Positions 1-8,981 of a stretch of 64,000 nucleotides of DNA are shown here, piece by piece. Made by a program: the position numbers and the translations under genes. Source of the stretch: Acuticoccus sp965213555 (GTDB lineage: Bacteria > Pseudomonadota > Alphaproteobacteria > Rhizobiales > Amorphaceae); NCBI RefSeq assembly GCF_965213555.1, contig NZ_OZ243890.1, positions 1,364,001-1,428,000 of the forward strand, read 5' to 3'. Position 1 is the stretch's first letter, and each line of letters opens with the position of its first letter. Under the pieces are notes generated by a model. The model saw only the letters and a program-made list of their open reading frames with translations. It ran no database searches and was not told the DNA's origin.

Positions 1-700
1 CCGCGCCGACGGCCGGCACATCGGCGCGCATGTCCTGGCCTTCCTTGGCGCGCTTGACGAGGACGCCCGCACCGCGAGCGCCGGCGAACCGGCGGGCGCG
101 GCGCAGCTCGGCGCAGCGCGCCAGCATCGCGTCCGTCCCCTCAGCGGCCTCCACGGCGACGACGCGCCCTGCCACCACGACGGCCGCCTGGCCGACGTCG
201 AACGACGCGGCCGCTTCGAGGAAGCGCGCGCCGACGTCGATGTCGGCGAGGTGGTCCTCGCGCGGGCGGTGCCGACCGAGCGCTCCCGCCGGCGCCATGA
301 GCTCGGGCACCGCCTCGGCGACGGAGACGACGCGCACCCCCTCCTCCTCGAACAGCGCGATGACCTTGCGCACGATGGCGTCGTCGCCGCCGATGGCCGC
401 GCGCAGCAGGCGAGGCAGCAGCTTCAAGGTATCGACGTCACCCAGGATGCGCGCGTAGTCCGGCCGCGCACGGATGGCGCCCAGCATCAGGACCTCGCCG
501 CAGCCCCGCTCGAGGATGAGCCGACGCAGGCGGCCGACCTCGCCGTAGCCGACGCGGTGCGTTTCCACGCCGGGCGGGCCGTCGTCGGCCTCCCCCTCCA
601 CCGCGAACACGACGACGGGGCGGCGGGCAGCGAGCGCGCTCGCCGCCTCCCACGGGAGCGCCCCGGCGCCCGCGAGGATGGCGAGCGGCCCCGCGCTCAT
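1..700 (-). CDS. lpxI: UDP-2,3-diacylglucosamine diphosphatase LpxI, 3' end beyond window
   Basis: I translated this by hand from the ATG at 698-700. It gives about 233 residues starting MSAGPLAILAGAGALPWEAA and remains open to base 1, so the C-terminus is missing (the family is about 275 aa). The glycine-rich N-terminus, the LGAIRARPDY segment near residue 75 and the AAIGGDDAIVRKVI segment near residue 100 are typical of LpxI (formerly DUF1009), which hydrolyses UDP-2,3-diacylglucosamine to lipid X in lipid A synthesis at the cytoplasmic side of the inner membrane. Its ATG overlaps the lpxA stop as ATGA, so it is translationally coupled to lpxA. LpxI replaces LpxH in Alphaproteobacteria, and lpxB would be expected next, outside the window. 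Confidence 0.9.
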   Translation of the reverse strand, partial: MSAGPLAILAGAGALPWEAASALAARRPVVVFAVEGEADDGPPGVETHRVGYGEVGRLRRLILERGCGEVLMLGAIRARPDYARILGDVDTLKLLPRLLRAAIGGDDAIVRKVIALFEEEGVRVVSVAEAVPELMAPAGALGRHRPREDHLADIDVGARFLEAAASFDVGQAAVVVAGRVVAVEAAEGTDAMLARCAELRRARRFAGARGAGVLVKRAKEGQDMRADVPAVGA

Positions 701-1548
701 CGCCCCGATTCGAGAAGGTCCACCGCCACGGCGTCGCGGGCGTCCCGCCTCGACTGCATGTACGGTCGGTTCGGCGCGGCGTCCATGAACTCGAGGATCG
801 GCCGCACGACGGGCTCATGACCGAGCCGCTCGCGCAGGGCTGCCTGCCGATCCTTGAACACGCCCTCCGAGGCGAAGAGGATGTCGTAGGCCTCCCGCAG
901 GGTCTGCACGGAGGCACGGTCGAAGCCCCGCCGCTTGAGCCCGACGAGGTTGAGGCTCTCCACCCAGGCGACGCGGCCGGTGACGTAGGCGTAAGGGACC
1001 ACGTCGCGCGTCACGCCGGCAAGGCCCGAGACGAACGCGTGGGCGCCGACCCGCGCGCGCTGCAGGATCGCGGTGCCCCCTCCGACGAGGACGCGGTCGC
1101 CGAGCTCCACGTGCCCGCCTACGAGGACGTGGTTCGACAGCGTGACGCCGTCACCGACGATGCAGTCATGCCCCACGTGCGAGCCCACCATGAAGTACGC
1201 ATCGTCGCCGACCAGGGTGCGCCCGCGCCCGCGCACGGTGCCGGCGTGCACCGTCACGTGCTCGCGCAGGACGCAGCGCGCGCCGATCGCCAGCTCCGTC
1301 GCCTCGCCACGGTGGCTGAAGTCCTGTGGTGGCTCGCCGACGATCGCGCCGGGGAAGAGCCGCGTCAGAGCCCCGATCGTCGTGCGCCCGGACACCACGG
1401 CGTTGGCGCCCACGACGACACCGTCGCCAAGCGTCACGTCACCGCCGACGACGGCGTGCGGTCCGATGCGCACGCCCTCGCCGAGGCTCGCCCCGTCCTC
1501 CACGATCGCCGTCGGATGAACCCTCGGCTCGCGCTCGGCCTCGTCCAC
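697..1548 (-). CDS. lpxA: UDP-N-acetylglucosamine acyltransferase LpxA
   Basis: The 283-residue protein catalyses the first step of lipid A synthesis, transfer of a 3-hydroxyacyl chain from ACP to UDP-GlcNAc in the cytoplasm. Hexapeptide repeats (HPTAIV, GVRIGPHAVV and similar) form a left-handed beta helix over residues 11-195. The catalytic histidine lies in SHVGHDC (His127, equivalent to E. coli His125). A helical C-terminal domain follows, with YDILFAS near residue 235. Length is slightly above the usual 262-270. The start is GTG, two bases after the fabZ stop, and the end overlaps lpxI by four bases, so it sits inside the lpxD-fabZ-lpxA-lpxI operon. Confidence 0.96.
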   Translation of the reverse strand: MDEAEREPRVHPTAIVEDGASLGEGVRIGPHAVVGGDVTLGDGVVVGANAVVSGRTTIGALTRLFPGAIVGEPPQDFSHRGEATELAIGARCVLREHVTVHAGTVRGRGRTLVGDDAYFMVGSHVGHDCIVGDGVTLSNHVLVGGHVELGDRVLVGGGTAILQRARVGAHAFVSGLAGVTRDVVPYAYVTGRVAWVESLNLVGLKRRGFDRASVQTLREAYDILFASEGVFKDRQAALRERLGHEPVVRPILEFMDAAPNRPYMQSRRDARDAVAVDLLESGR

Positions 1549-1550
1549 GC

Positions 1551-2030
1551 CTACTCGCGCACGATCATGGCCGAGACGTCCGCCTCCGCGACCACCTGGT
1601 CGTCCACGATCGCCTCGCCGTGGAAGCGCCAGATGTTGCCGCGCTGACGCTCCTTGGTCATGTGGTAGGCGACGACGTCTCCAGGCCGCACGGGCTTCCT
1701 GAACTTCGCCTTGTCGACGGTCATCAGGTAGACCAGCGAGGGCCGCTCACGCCCCTCCGCGACCATGCAGAGGACGCCGGCGGTCTGCGCCATCCCCTCG
1801 ATCAACAGGACGCCCGGCATGACGGCTTCGGCCGGGAAGTGCCCTTGGAACTGCGGCTCGTTGTAGGTGACGTTCTTGATCCCGATGCCGGAGTTGTCGC
1901 CGTCGATGTTGATCACACGGTCGATCATGAGGAACGGGTAGCGGTGCGGCAGGTAGCCGAGGATGTCGCCGATCTCGGCGCGCGTCACGCTCGCCTTGGG
2001 CGCATTCTCCGTCCGTGTGCCAACATCCAT
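1551..2030 (-). CDS. fabZ: 3-hydroxyacyl-ACP dehydratase FabZ
   Basis: FabZ dehydrates 3-hydroxyacyl-ACP in fatty acid elongation and competes with LpxA/LpxD for the same substrate, which fits its place between lpxD and lpxA. The 159-residue product has the hot-dog fold signature LPHRYPF (catalytic His29) and GVLLIEGMAQ (catalytic Glu78). I chose the ATG at 2028-2030 because GGAAAG lies about seven bases upstream. Longer forms starting at ATG 2075 or TTG 2081, the latter overlapping the lpxD stop, are possible but have no ribosome-binding site and add a non-conserved N-terminus. Confidence 0.95.
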   Translation of the reverse strand: MDVGTRTENAPKASVTRAEIGDILGYLPHRYPFLMIDRVINIDGDNSGIGIKNVTYNEPQFQGHFPAEAVMPGVLLIEGMAQTAGVLCMVAEGRERPSLVYLMTVDKAKFRKPVRPGDVVAYHMTKERQRGNIWRFHGEAIVDDQVVAEADVSAMIVRE

Positions 2031-2077
2031 AACATCGCTTTCCGTCACGCCACTGCCATCCCAGCCCGGGACCATCG

Positions 2078-3127
2078 TCAAGGTTTTGGCGCTGCGGACT
2101 GCGAGCGCAAGAGCCGGTAGTACTGCTTGCGCTCGCTGAAGTAGCGTGCGGCGTCAATCGCCGGGTTGCCGCCCCAGGTCGCGCCCTCCGGAACGTCGTC
2201 GCCGACGCCGGAGAAGCCGGCGATGGAGGCGCCCGCGCCGATGGTGATGCCGTCGCGCAAGCCCGAGCCGCCGCCGATTGTGACACTATCGCCCAAGGTC
2301 ACCGAGCCTGCGATGCCGACGCACCCGGCGATCACGCAGTGGCACCCGATGGACACGTTGTGGCCCACCATCACCATGTTGTCGATCTTGGTGCCCTTGC
2401 CGATCACCGTGTCGCGCCGCGAGCCGCGGTCGACGCACGAGTTGGCGCCGATCTCGACGTCGTCCTGGATCACCACGGCGCCCACCTGGGGCACCTTCTG
2501 GTAGCCCTTCGGCGTGCGCGCGAGGCCGAAGCCGTCCTGGCCGATGCGCACCCCCGGGTGGATGATGACGCGGTCGCCGATGTGAGCGCACTGCACCGTC
2601 GTGTTGGCGCCGATCACCGTGCCTCGACCGATGGTGCACCCCGGCCCGATGACGACGTTCGGGCCGATGACGGAGCCGCGGCCGACCTCCACGCCGCGGG
2701 CGACGACGGCGAACGCCTCGACGATGACGTTCGCCTCGAGGCCACCCGGCTCCTCGACGATGGCGCTCGAAGCGACCTCGCCGCCGCCACGGCTCGTGAG
2801 CGGTCGTGGACGCATGGCGGAGGGATGGAACAGGGCTGCGGCGAGGCCGAAGGCGTTCGCCGGCCGCTCGGTGAGGAGCGCTGCGCAGCCCTCCGGCACG
2901 CTCTCCAAGAAGCGGGGCTGCACGAACACCGCGCCGGCGCGGGTCGTCTCGAGGTCGCGACGATGCCGGGGGTTGCGGAGGAAGGACACGTGCTCGGCGG
3001 TCGCCGTATCGAGGGGCATCACGTCCGACATGATGCGCTCGCGCGCCGTCCCATCCACGGTGGCGCCCACGGCGTCCGCGATGGCGCCGAGGAGGAGCGG
3101 GTCGGCGGGCGGAAAGAAGCGGCTCAT
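2078..3127 (-). CDS. lpxD: UDP-3-O-acylglucosamine N-acyltransferase LpxD
   Basis: LpxD adds the second hydroxyacyl chain, at N2 of UDP-3-O-acylglucosamine, in lipid A synthesis. The 349-residue protein begins MSRFFPP. It has an N-terminal uridine-binding domain (residues 1-110), then hexapeptide repeats from about 125 to 325 with the conserved IGQDGFGLA near 196-204 and the catalytic histidine in MVGHN (His256). The open frame extends upstream to 3328, but that part is Arg/Ser-rich and lies over the bamA end, so I start at 3127, which matches the family length of 340-350. Order bamA-lpxD-fabZ-lpxA is the standard proteobacterial one. Confidence 0.95.
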   Translation of the reverse strand: MSRFFPPADPLLLGAIADAVGATVDGTARERIMSDVMPLDTATAEHVSFLRNPRHRRDLETTRAGAVFVQPRFLESVPEGCAALLTERPANAFGLAAALFHPSAMRPRPLTSRGGGEVASSAIVEEPGGLEANVIVEAFAVVARGVEVGRGSVIGPNVVIGPGCTIGRGTVIGANTTVQCAHIGDRVIIHPGVRIGQDGFGLARTPKGYQKVPQVGAVVIQDDVEIGANSCVDRGSRRDTVIGKGTKIDNMVMVGHNVSIGCHCVIAGCVGIAGSVTLGDSVTIGGGSGLRDGITIGAGASIAGFSGVGDDVPEGATWGGNPAIDAARYFSERKQYYRLLRSQSAAPKP

Positions 3128-3206
3128 GACGGGCGTCCGCTCGAGGGCTGATGCGCTGCGCTCGCCGGGCCGAGACCCGACGAGTGCAGCGGAAGGCGCC
3201 GTTCGG

Positions 3207-5564
3207 CTAGAACCTCGTGCCGCCGGAGAGGCGGAACACCTGGGTCTTGTCGGCCTCGTTCTCGGCGAACGGCACCGCGAAGTCGGCACGGATCGGGCCG
3301 AACGGCGATTGCCAGGCGATCCCGACACCGCCGGACGCGCGTAGGTCGAAGTCGTTGGAGACGATGGGACCGGCGTTGCGCGACCGGATGTCCGGGTCGA
3401 CGCCCCACAGCGATCCGGCGTCCGCGAAGACCGCCGCCGTGAGGTTCGCCTCCGGCGGCAGGAACGGCACCGGGAACGTCGCCTCGACCGTGGCGGCCAC
3501 GTAGTACCGCCCGCCGAGCGCCTCGTCGGTCAGCTCGTCGCGCGGACCGATGCCGGTGGGGTCGAAGCCGCGCACCTTGCTGCCGCCGAGGAAGAACTGG
3601 TCCTGGATGCGCAGCTCGTCGTCGAGCGCCTCCATGGCGCCGCCCTCGATGGCGACGAAGCCGAGGATGCCGTAGGCCGGGACGAGCTCCTGGTAGGCAC
3701 GCGCGCGGGCGGTGCCGCGCACGAAGTAGGTGTCGCCGCCGAGGCCGGCGACCTCGGCGGTCGCCTTCGCGTAGATGCCCTCGCGCGGGTTATACTGGTC
3801 GTCGAGGTTGTTGTAGATCAGCGACGTGCCGATCAGCGAGGTGAGGCGCGAGCCCTCGCTCTCGCACACGGCGATGGGCAGGTCGCCGCTCTCGCACTCC
3901 TGGTCGTCCACTGAGACGTCGCGGTTGAACAGGTTGTAGAACACCTGCACCGCCGTCTCCTCGGTGAGCGGTACGCCGAGGCGCAGGGCGCCGCCGGTCT
4001 CGTTGGTCGTGTAGTCGCGGCCGTCGAAGTCGTCCTGGCGGCGCGTGTAGAGGTCGAACCCGCCCTGCAGGCGATAGCCGAACAGGTAGGGCTCGGTGAA
4101 CGACAGCTCCGCGCTCTGGGTGCGCAGGCCGCCGCCGAGGGAGGCCTTCACGTACTGGCCACGCCCGAGGAAGTTGCGCTCCTCGACGGAGACGTCGCCG
4201 ACGATCGAGTCGGACGTCGAGTAGCCGATGCCGAACGACACCTTGCCGGTGGCCTGCTCGGTGACGGCGACGGTGACGATCACGCGGTCCGGCGCCGAGC
4301 CGGGGCTGGTCGAGATCCGCACGGTCTCGAAGAAGCCGAGCGCGCGCAGCCGGCGCTCGGCACGGTCGATGAGGATGCGGTTGTAGGCGTCGCCCTCGGC
4401 GATGTCGAACTCACGGCGGATGACGTAGTCGCGCGTCGTCGTGTTGCCGACGATCTCGACGCGCTCGATGAACGCCTGCGTCCCCTGGTCGACCCGGTAG
4501 ACCACGTCGATGGTCCCGTCCTCGAAGTTGCGCTCGCCGGTGGGAACCACCGCGGCGAACGGGTAGCCCTGGCGGTTCGCCTCGAGCGTCAGGTCCTCCA
4601 GCGACCGCTCGATCTTCTCAGCCGAGTAGCGCCGTCCTGGGCGCGACTTGACGCGGCTGGAGAGCTCGTCGGGGTCGAGGTCGGCGAGCGTCGTGTCCAC
4701 GCGCACCGTGCCGAACTCGTACTGCGTCCCCTCGTCCAGGGTGAAGGTCACGAAGAAGGCGTTGCGCTCGCGGTCGTAGTCCGCCGTCGCCGACAGGAGG
4801 CGGAAGTCGGCGAAGCCGCGGTTGAAGTAGTACCGGCGCAGGAGCTCCTGGTCCGCCTGAAGGCGCTCGGGGTCGTAGGTGTCCGTGGCGCGCAGGAAGC
4901 CGAGGAGGCCGGCCTCCTTCGTGCGGATGACGTCCCGTAGCCGGCTGTCGGAGAACGCGCGGTTGCCGATGAACGAGATGCGCGCGATCTCAGTGCGCTC
5001 GCCCTCCGTGATGTCGAAGATGAGGTCCACCCGTCCCTCGCCGCGGTTGATCACCTGCGGCTCAACGCTGGCGCGGTAGTTGCCGCGACGGCGGTAGACC
5101 TCGAGGATGCGCTGGACGTCGGACTGCACCTGGGCGCGACGGAACACGGAGCGCGAGCGGCTCTCGACGACGCTTTCGAGGTTGGCGTCGTTCACCGCGC
5201 GGTTGCCCTCGAACGACACGCGGTTGATGACCGCGTTCTCCACCACAGACACCACGAGCGTGCCGCCGCGCTGGTTGATGGATACGTTCTCGAACAGGCC
5301 CGTCGCGAACAGCGCGTCGATGCTCTCGTCGATCTCGCGGGGGCCGAAGGAGGCGCCGGGCTCGATCGTGACGTAGGCGCGGACCGTCTCGTCATCGACG
5401 CGTTGGTTGCCCTCGACGACGATCGTCGAGACCACGGCGGCGGCCGCCGATCCGACGAAGCCCATGAGGACGGTGAGAACCAGCGTCGCGGCGCAGAGGG
5501 CGTGACGCAGTGGGGGGCCCGGACGAAGGAACATGGTCGGGACGCTGCCTCGCTCGTCGTTCAT
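3207..5564 (-). CDS. bamA: outer membrane protein assembly factor BamA
   Basis: BamA is the central Omp85 component of the BAM machine that inserts beta-barrel proteins into the outer membrane. The 785-residue precursor has a signal peptide ending near AAAAV (about residue 44), five POTRA domains over roughly residues 45-440 (repeats such as IVVEGNQRVDDETV, RVSFEGNRAV and RISFIGNRAF), and a C-terminal 16-strand barrel. The L6 loop signature KVRGFDPTG and the terminal phenylalanine (GGTRF), which acts as the barrel recognition signal, are present. Start: ATG 5564 is preferred over GTG 5570 directly upstream; ATG 5534 (MFLRPG) is also possible. It follows rseP and precedes lpxD. Confidence 0.96.
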   Translation of the reverse strand: MNDERGSVPTMFLRPGPPLRHALCAATLVLTVLMGFVGSAAAAVVSTIVVEGNQRVDDETVRAYVTIEPGASFGPREIDESIDALFATGLFENVSINQRGGTLVVSVVENAVINRVSFEGNRAVNDANLESVVESRSRSVFRRAQVQSDVQRILEVYRRRGNYRASVEPQVINRGEGRVDLIFDITEGERTEIARISFIGNRAFSDSRLRDVIRTKEAGLLGFLRATDTYDPERLQADQELLRRYYFNRGFADFRLLSATADYDRERNAFFVTFTLDEGTQYEFGTVRVDTTLADLDPDELSSRVKSRPGRRYSAEKIERSLEDLTLEANRQGYPFAAVVPTGERNFEDGTIDVVYRVDQGTQAFIERVEIVGNTTTRDYVIRREFDIAEGDAYNRILIDRAERRLRALGFFETVRISTSPGSAPDRVIVTVAVTEQATGKVSFGIGYSTSDSIVGDVSVEERNFLGRGQYVKASLGGGLRTQSAELSFTEPYLFGYRLQGGFDLYTRRQDDFDGRDYTTNETGGALRLGVPLTEETAVQVFYNLFNRDVSVDDQECESGDLPIAVCESEGSRLTSLIGTSLIYNNLDDQYNPREGIYAKATAEVAGLGGDTYFVRGTARARAYQELVPAYGILGFVAIEGGAMEALDDELRIQDQFFLGGSKVRGFDPTGIGPRDELTDEALGGRYYVAATVEATFPVPFLPPEANLTAAVFADAGSLWGVDPDIRSRNAGPIVSNDFDLRASGGVGIAWQSPFGPIRADFAVPFAENEADKTQVFRLSGGTRF

Positions 5565-5657
5565 GATCACCCGGACAGCGGGCGACCCGCACGAGCTATG
5601 ATCCGCCCGACCTTGCCAAACAAGGCAACGTCCCGGAGCGGGTGCCCCTTTGCGGGC

Positions 5658-5683
5658 GGACCGTTGCAGCCGCGCAACGGTCC
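5658..5683 (-). terminator. perfect 10-bp hairpin directly after the rseP stop
   Basis: GGACCGTTGC and GCAACGGTCC flank a six-base loop, and the right arm ends one base before the rseP stop codon. There is no T-run on the minus strand after it, so it is either a factor-dependent or weak terminator, an attenuator, or an RNA-processing stem between rseP and bamA. A second smaller inverted repeat (TTGCC/GGCAA) sits near 5613-5627. Confidence 0.45.
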
Positions 5684-6814
5684 TCAGGACGTCAGGAACA
5701 GGACGTCGTTGAAGGTCGCGAACATCATCAGGAGCAGGACGAGGCCGAGCCCGATGCGGAAGCCCACGTCCTGCGCCCGAGGCGACAGGGGTCGTCCCCG
5801 TACCGCCTCGACGGCGTAAAACAGCAGGTGTCCGCCGTCGAGCATTGGGATCGGCATCAGGTTGATGAGGCCGATTGAGATCGACAGCATGGCGGCGAGC
5901 GTGAACAGTGCGGTCACGCCGATGGAGGCCATGTCGCCCGAGATCTTGGCGACGCGCAGCGGACCACCGAACTGCTTGGCGGACTGCTCGCCGGTGATGA
6001 CGCCGGCGATGACCTCCACGGTCCGGGTCGTGATGTAGACCGTCTCCTCGACGCCCGCGGCCACCGCGCCGACGGGACCGAAGGTCTCCCGGCGCACGTC
6101 CTCCGGCTCGGTCCGGTTGCTGATGCCAAGGAAGCCTGCCGAGTATGGGGTGCCGAAGCGGTCGGTGAGGTCGCGCTGCTCGGGCGTCGCGACGAGCTCC
6201 ACGGGGGCGCCGTCCCGGGTGACGGTGAAGGTCAGCGTGCGCCCCCCCGAGCTCGACACGGTGCGAAGGACGTCGATGAAGGCGCCGACCTCCTCGCCGT
6301 CGATGGCGGTGATGACGTCGCCTGGAGCAAAGCCGGCCTCGGCGGCAGGGCTCGCCGGCTCCACCCCGGTCACCCGCGCGTCGACAGCGGGCCGCCCGAC
6401 GATGAGGAAGGCGATGGCGAAGATCGCTATGGCGAGGAGGAAGTTGGCGGCCGGCCCGGCGGCCACGATCGCCGCGCGCTGCCAGAGCGGCTTCAGGTAG
6501 AACGAGCGGCTGCGCTCATACGCATCCATGGCGGCGAGGGCGTTGGGGTCGGGCACGCTCGCAGCGTTGTCGTCGCCGGCGAACTTCACGTAGCCGCCCA
6601 ACGGAACCGCCGCCACGCGCCAGCGCGTCCCGGCGCGGTCGTTCCAGCCGAACAGCTCCGGACCGAAGCCCAGCGAGAAGGTGTCCACCGCGACGCCGCA
6701 CCAGCGCGCGACCAGGAAGTGTCCCAGCTCGTGGACGAAGATGATGATGCCAAGAACGAAGAGGAACGGCGGGATGTACGCCGCCACGTCCACGAGCCAC
6801 GACACAAGCTGCAC
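5684..6814 (-). CDS. rseP: RIP metalloprotease RseP (site-2 protease)
   Basis: This inner-membrane M50 zinc protease cleaves anti-sigma factors within the membrane during regulated intramembrane proteolysis. The 376-residue protein has the zinc motif HELGH at residues 28-32 in the first transmembrane segment. One PDZ domain follows at about residues 130-215 (AGFAPGDVITAIDGEEV). Near the C-terminus is the third zinc-ligand motif MLDGGHLL between hydrophobic helices. The start is GTG 6814, preceded by GAGGG about nine bases upstream. It lies 69 bases after dxr and before bamA, as in most Alphaproteobacteria. Confidence 0.95.
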   Translation of the reverse strand: MQLVSWLVDVAAYIPPFLFVLGIIIFVHELGHFLVARWCGVAVDTFSLGFGPELFGWNDRAGTRWRVAAVPLGGYVKFAGDDNAASVPDPNALAAMDAYERSRSFYLKPLWQRAAIVAAGPAANFLLAIAIFAIAFLIVGRPAVDARVTGVEPASPAAEAGFAPGDVITAIDGEEVGAFIDVLRTVSSSGGRTLTFTVTRDGAPVELVATPEQRDLTDRFGTPYSAGFLGISNRTEPEDVRRETFGPVGAVAAGVEETVYITTRTVEVIAGVITGEQSAKQFGGPLRVAKISGDMASIGVTALFTLAAMLSISIGLINLMPIPMLDGGHLLFYAVEAVRGRPLSPRAQDVGFRIGLGLVLLLMMFATFNDVLFLTS

Positions 6815-6883
6815 TGATTAATCCCTCTTCAGGCGTTGAGCGGCCATACGGCTTCCGATGAGCGGTGGGCACCGCAGGCGACC

Positions 6884-8047
6884 TCAGGCGACGCCGCACT
6901 CGATCGTGAAGCGCTCTGCGACGCGGCGTGCCTCGCGGTCGGTCGCCTCCACGTCGCCCACGGTGCGCGCCGCGGTCGAGGATCCTGCCATCGCCTCGAG
7001 TGCCCGCTCCACCACCTCGGCGATGTGGAGGAAGCCGATCCGGCCGGCGAGGAAGGCCGCCACCGCCACCTCGTTGGCCGCGTTCATAACATTGGTGGTG
7101 GAACCACCGGCGGCAAGCGCCTCCCGGGCCAGCCGCAGCGCCGGGAAGCGGACCTCGTCCGGCGCCTCGAAGGTCAGCGGACTCGCCGCCACGAGGTCGA
7201 GCGGTGAGACGGGGGCGGGCGCGCGCTCCGGCCAGTTGAGGCAATGCGCAATGGGCACCACCATCGACGGGTTCGACAGGTGGGCGAGGCAAGAGCCGTC
7301 GGCGTACTCGACGAGACCGTGCACCACGGACTGCGGGTGGACGACGACGTCGATGCGCGACGGACCCACGGGGAAGAGGTGATGGGCCTCGATGACCTCG
7401 AGCCCCTTGTTCATCATGGTCGCCGAATCGATGGTGATCTTGGCACCCATGGACCAGTTGGGGTGGCGCAGGGCGTCGCGCGGCAAGGCAGCCGCCATGG
7501 CCTCGCGGCTCGAGGTGCGGAAGGGCCCGCCGGACGCGGTGAGGACGATGCGCCGCACCGCGCCGAGGGCGCCGCGCTCGAACACCTGAAAGATCGCGTT
7601 GTGCTCGGAGTCCACCGGCAAGAGCGTGGCTCCCGCCTTGGCGGCGCGGGGCATGACGACGTCGCCGGCCGCCACGAGGCACTCCTTGTTGGCGAGGCAG
7701 ACGACGCGCCCAGCGTCCAGCGCCGCGAGCGTCGGGCGCAGCGCGGCAAAACCCGGGATCGCGACGATGACGCGGTCCGCCTCCATGGCGGCGAGCGCCT
7801 CCATGGCGCTGGGACCCGCGTCGCAGGCGAGGCCGAGCGGGACGAGCGCCGCCGACAGGTCCGCCGCGCGCTCAGGGTCCGCGACGACGGTCATCTCCGG
7901 CCGGTGCACCGCGGCGACCTGCGCCAGCGCGTTGACGTCCCGCCCCGCCGCGACGCCGACGAGGCGGAAGTCGCCGGCCTCGATGGCCTTCAGCGCGGAC
8001 GTCCCCACCGAGCCCGTCGCGCCGAGGAGGACGACGCGGCGGGCCAC
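6884..8047 (-). CDS. dxr: 1-deoxy-D-xylulose-5-phosphate reductoisomerase
   Basis: Dxr converts 1-deoxyxylulose 5-phosphate to 2-C-methylerythritol 4-phosphate with NADPH, the committed step of the MEP isoprenoid pathway. The 387-residue protein shows the NADPH-binding GATGSVG at residues 9-15, the metal and substrate motif PVDSEHNA near 143, the flexible-loop region HPNWSMGAKITID near 194, and DSATMMNKGLE. Start is GTG 8047, one base after the cdsA stop. Clustering with uppS and cdsA puts isoprenoid supply, undecaprenyl diphosphate synthesis and phospholipid synthesis in one transcription unit. Confidence 0.96.
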   Translation of the reverse strand: MARRVVLLGATGSVGTSALKAIEAGDFRLVGVAAGRDVNALAQVAAVHRPEMTVVADPERAADLSAALVPLGLACDAGPSAMEALAAMEADRVIVAIPGFAALRPTLAALDAGRVVCLANKECLVAAGDVVMPRAAKAGATLLPVDSEHNAIFQVFERGALGAVRRIVLTASGGPFRTSSREAMAAALPRDALRHPNWSMGAKITIDSATMMNKGLEVIEAHHLFPVGPSRIDVVVHPQSVVHGLVEYADGSCLAHLSNPSMVVPIAHCLNWPERAPAPVSPLDLVAASPLTFEAPDEVRFPALRLAREALAAGGSTTNVMNAANEVAVAAFLAGRIGFLHIAEVVERALEAMAGSSTAARTVGDVEATDREARRVAERFTIECGVA

Positions 8048-8048
8048 G

Positions 8049-8981
8049 TCAGCGACCCATCAGCGCGAGGAGCCCGCTCGCCGGCGTCTCGCCGGCGGCA
8101 AGGTTGCCGAGGCACACGGTGACGAGCGCTGCCGCGATCAGCCCGTCCACGCGGTCCATCACGCCGCCGTGGCCTGGGATCAGCGAGCCGGCGTCCTTGA
8201 TGGCGAAGCGGCGCTTGGCGGCCGACTCCAGGAGGTCCCCGGCCTCCGCCGAAACGGCGACGAGGGCGGCGGCGAGGAAGGCGACGGCCGAGAGCGGCGC
8301 GTCGAGGGCGATGGCGACGAGCCCGCCGCACGCGGCACCGGCGACCAGGCCGCCGAGCGCTCCGGACCAAGTCTTGGACGGCGACACGCGTCGCCACAGC
8401 CGGGGCCCGCCGACCTTGCGTCCGACGAAGAAGGCCGCCGTGTCCGTCGCCCAGGCGACGAGGAAGACAAAGACCACCGCGCCGAAACCGTCGGCCCCCT
8501 TGCGCAGCTCGATGAGCGCGATGATGGCGGCGCCGGCGTAGAGCACGCCCGCGGCCACCCAGCGGACCGCGACCAGGGGACGCCTGCGGAGCGCCGCGAG
8601 GACGGTCGCAGCGACCGCCGCGAGGAGGACGGCGAGCGTCACAGCCACCAGCTGGGTCGCCGCCGAAACGGCGACGAGGCCGAGCGCGACGAAGGCCGCG
8701 GCGTTGATCTCCAGCATTGCGCCGGCCCCCACCATGCGCAGCCACTCGTACACCACCAGAAGGCCGGTCAACAGGACGACCCCGGCAAAGGGGACCTCCC
8801 CGAGCCAGGTGGTGACGAGGACGACGGGGATGAGGATCGAAGCAGACAGCAGCCGCAGCCGCATCTCGCGCTGGAAGACGAAGCGCTCGCGCAGCCGGCG
8901 GACCCGCTCGCGGATGCGCGACGGCGGCCGATGCGGAGGCCGGGCGACCACGCGGGCGTCGGTCCGACGGCGGCCGATCAT
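8049..8981 (-). CDS. cdsA: phosphatidate cytidylyltransferase CdsA
   Basis: CdsA makes CDP-diacylglycerol from phosphatidic acid and CTP, the branch point of phospholipid synthesis in the inner membrane. The 310-residue protein has an Arg-rich cytosolic N-terminus (about 50 residues) and then about seven or eight hydrophobic helices. The family signature is present: SPSKTWSG near residue 195 and KDAGSLIPGHGGVMDRVD near residue 270, including the two conserved acidic metal ligands. Its ATG overlaps the uppS stop as ATGA. The open frame continues upstream over uppS, but the overlap start and the family pattern fix the N-terminus. Confidence 0.95.
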   Translation of the reverse strand: MIGRRRTDARVVARPPHRPPSRIRERVRRLRERFVFQREMRLRLLSASILIPVVLVTTWLGEVPFAGVVLLTGLLVVYEWLRMVGAGAMLEINAAAFVALGLVAVSAATQLVAVTLAVLLAAVAATVLAALRRRPLVAVRWVAAGVLYAGAAIIALIELRKGADGFGAVVFVFLVAWATDTAAFFVGRKVGGPRLWRRVSPSKTWSGALGGLVAGAACGGLVAIALDAPLSAVAFLAAALVAVSAEAGDLLESAAKRRFAIKDAGSLIPGHGGVMDRVDGLIAAALVTVCLGNLAAGETPASGLLALMGR

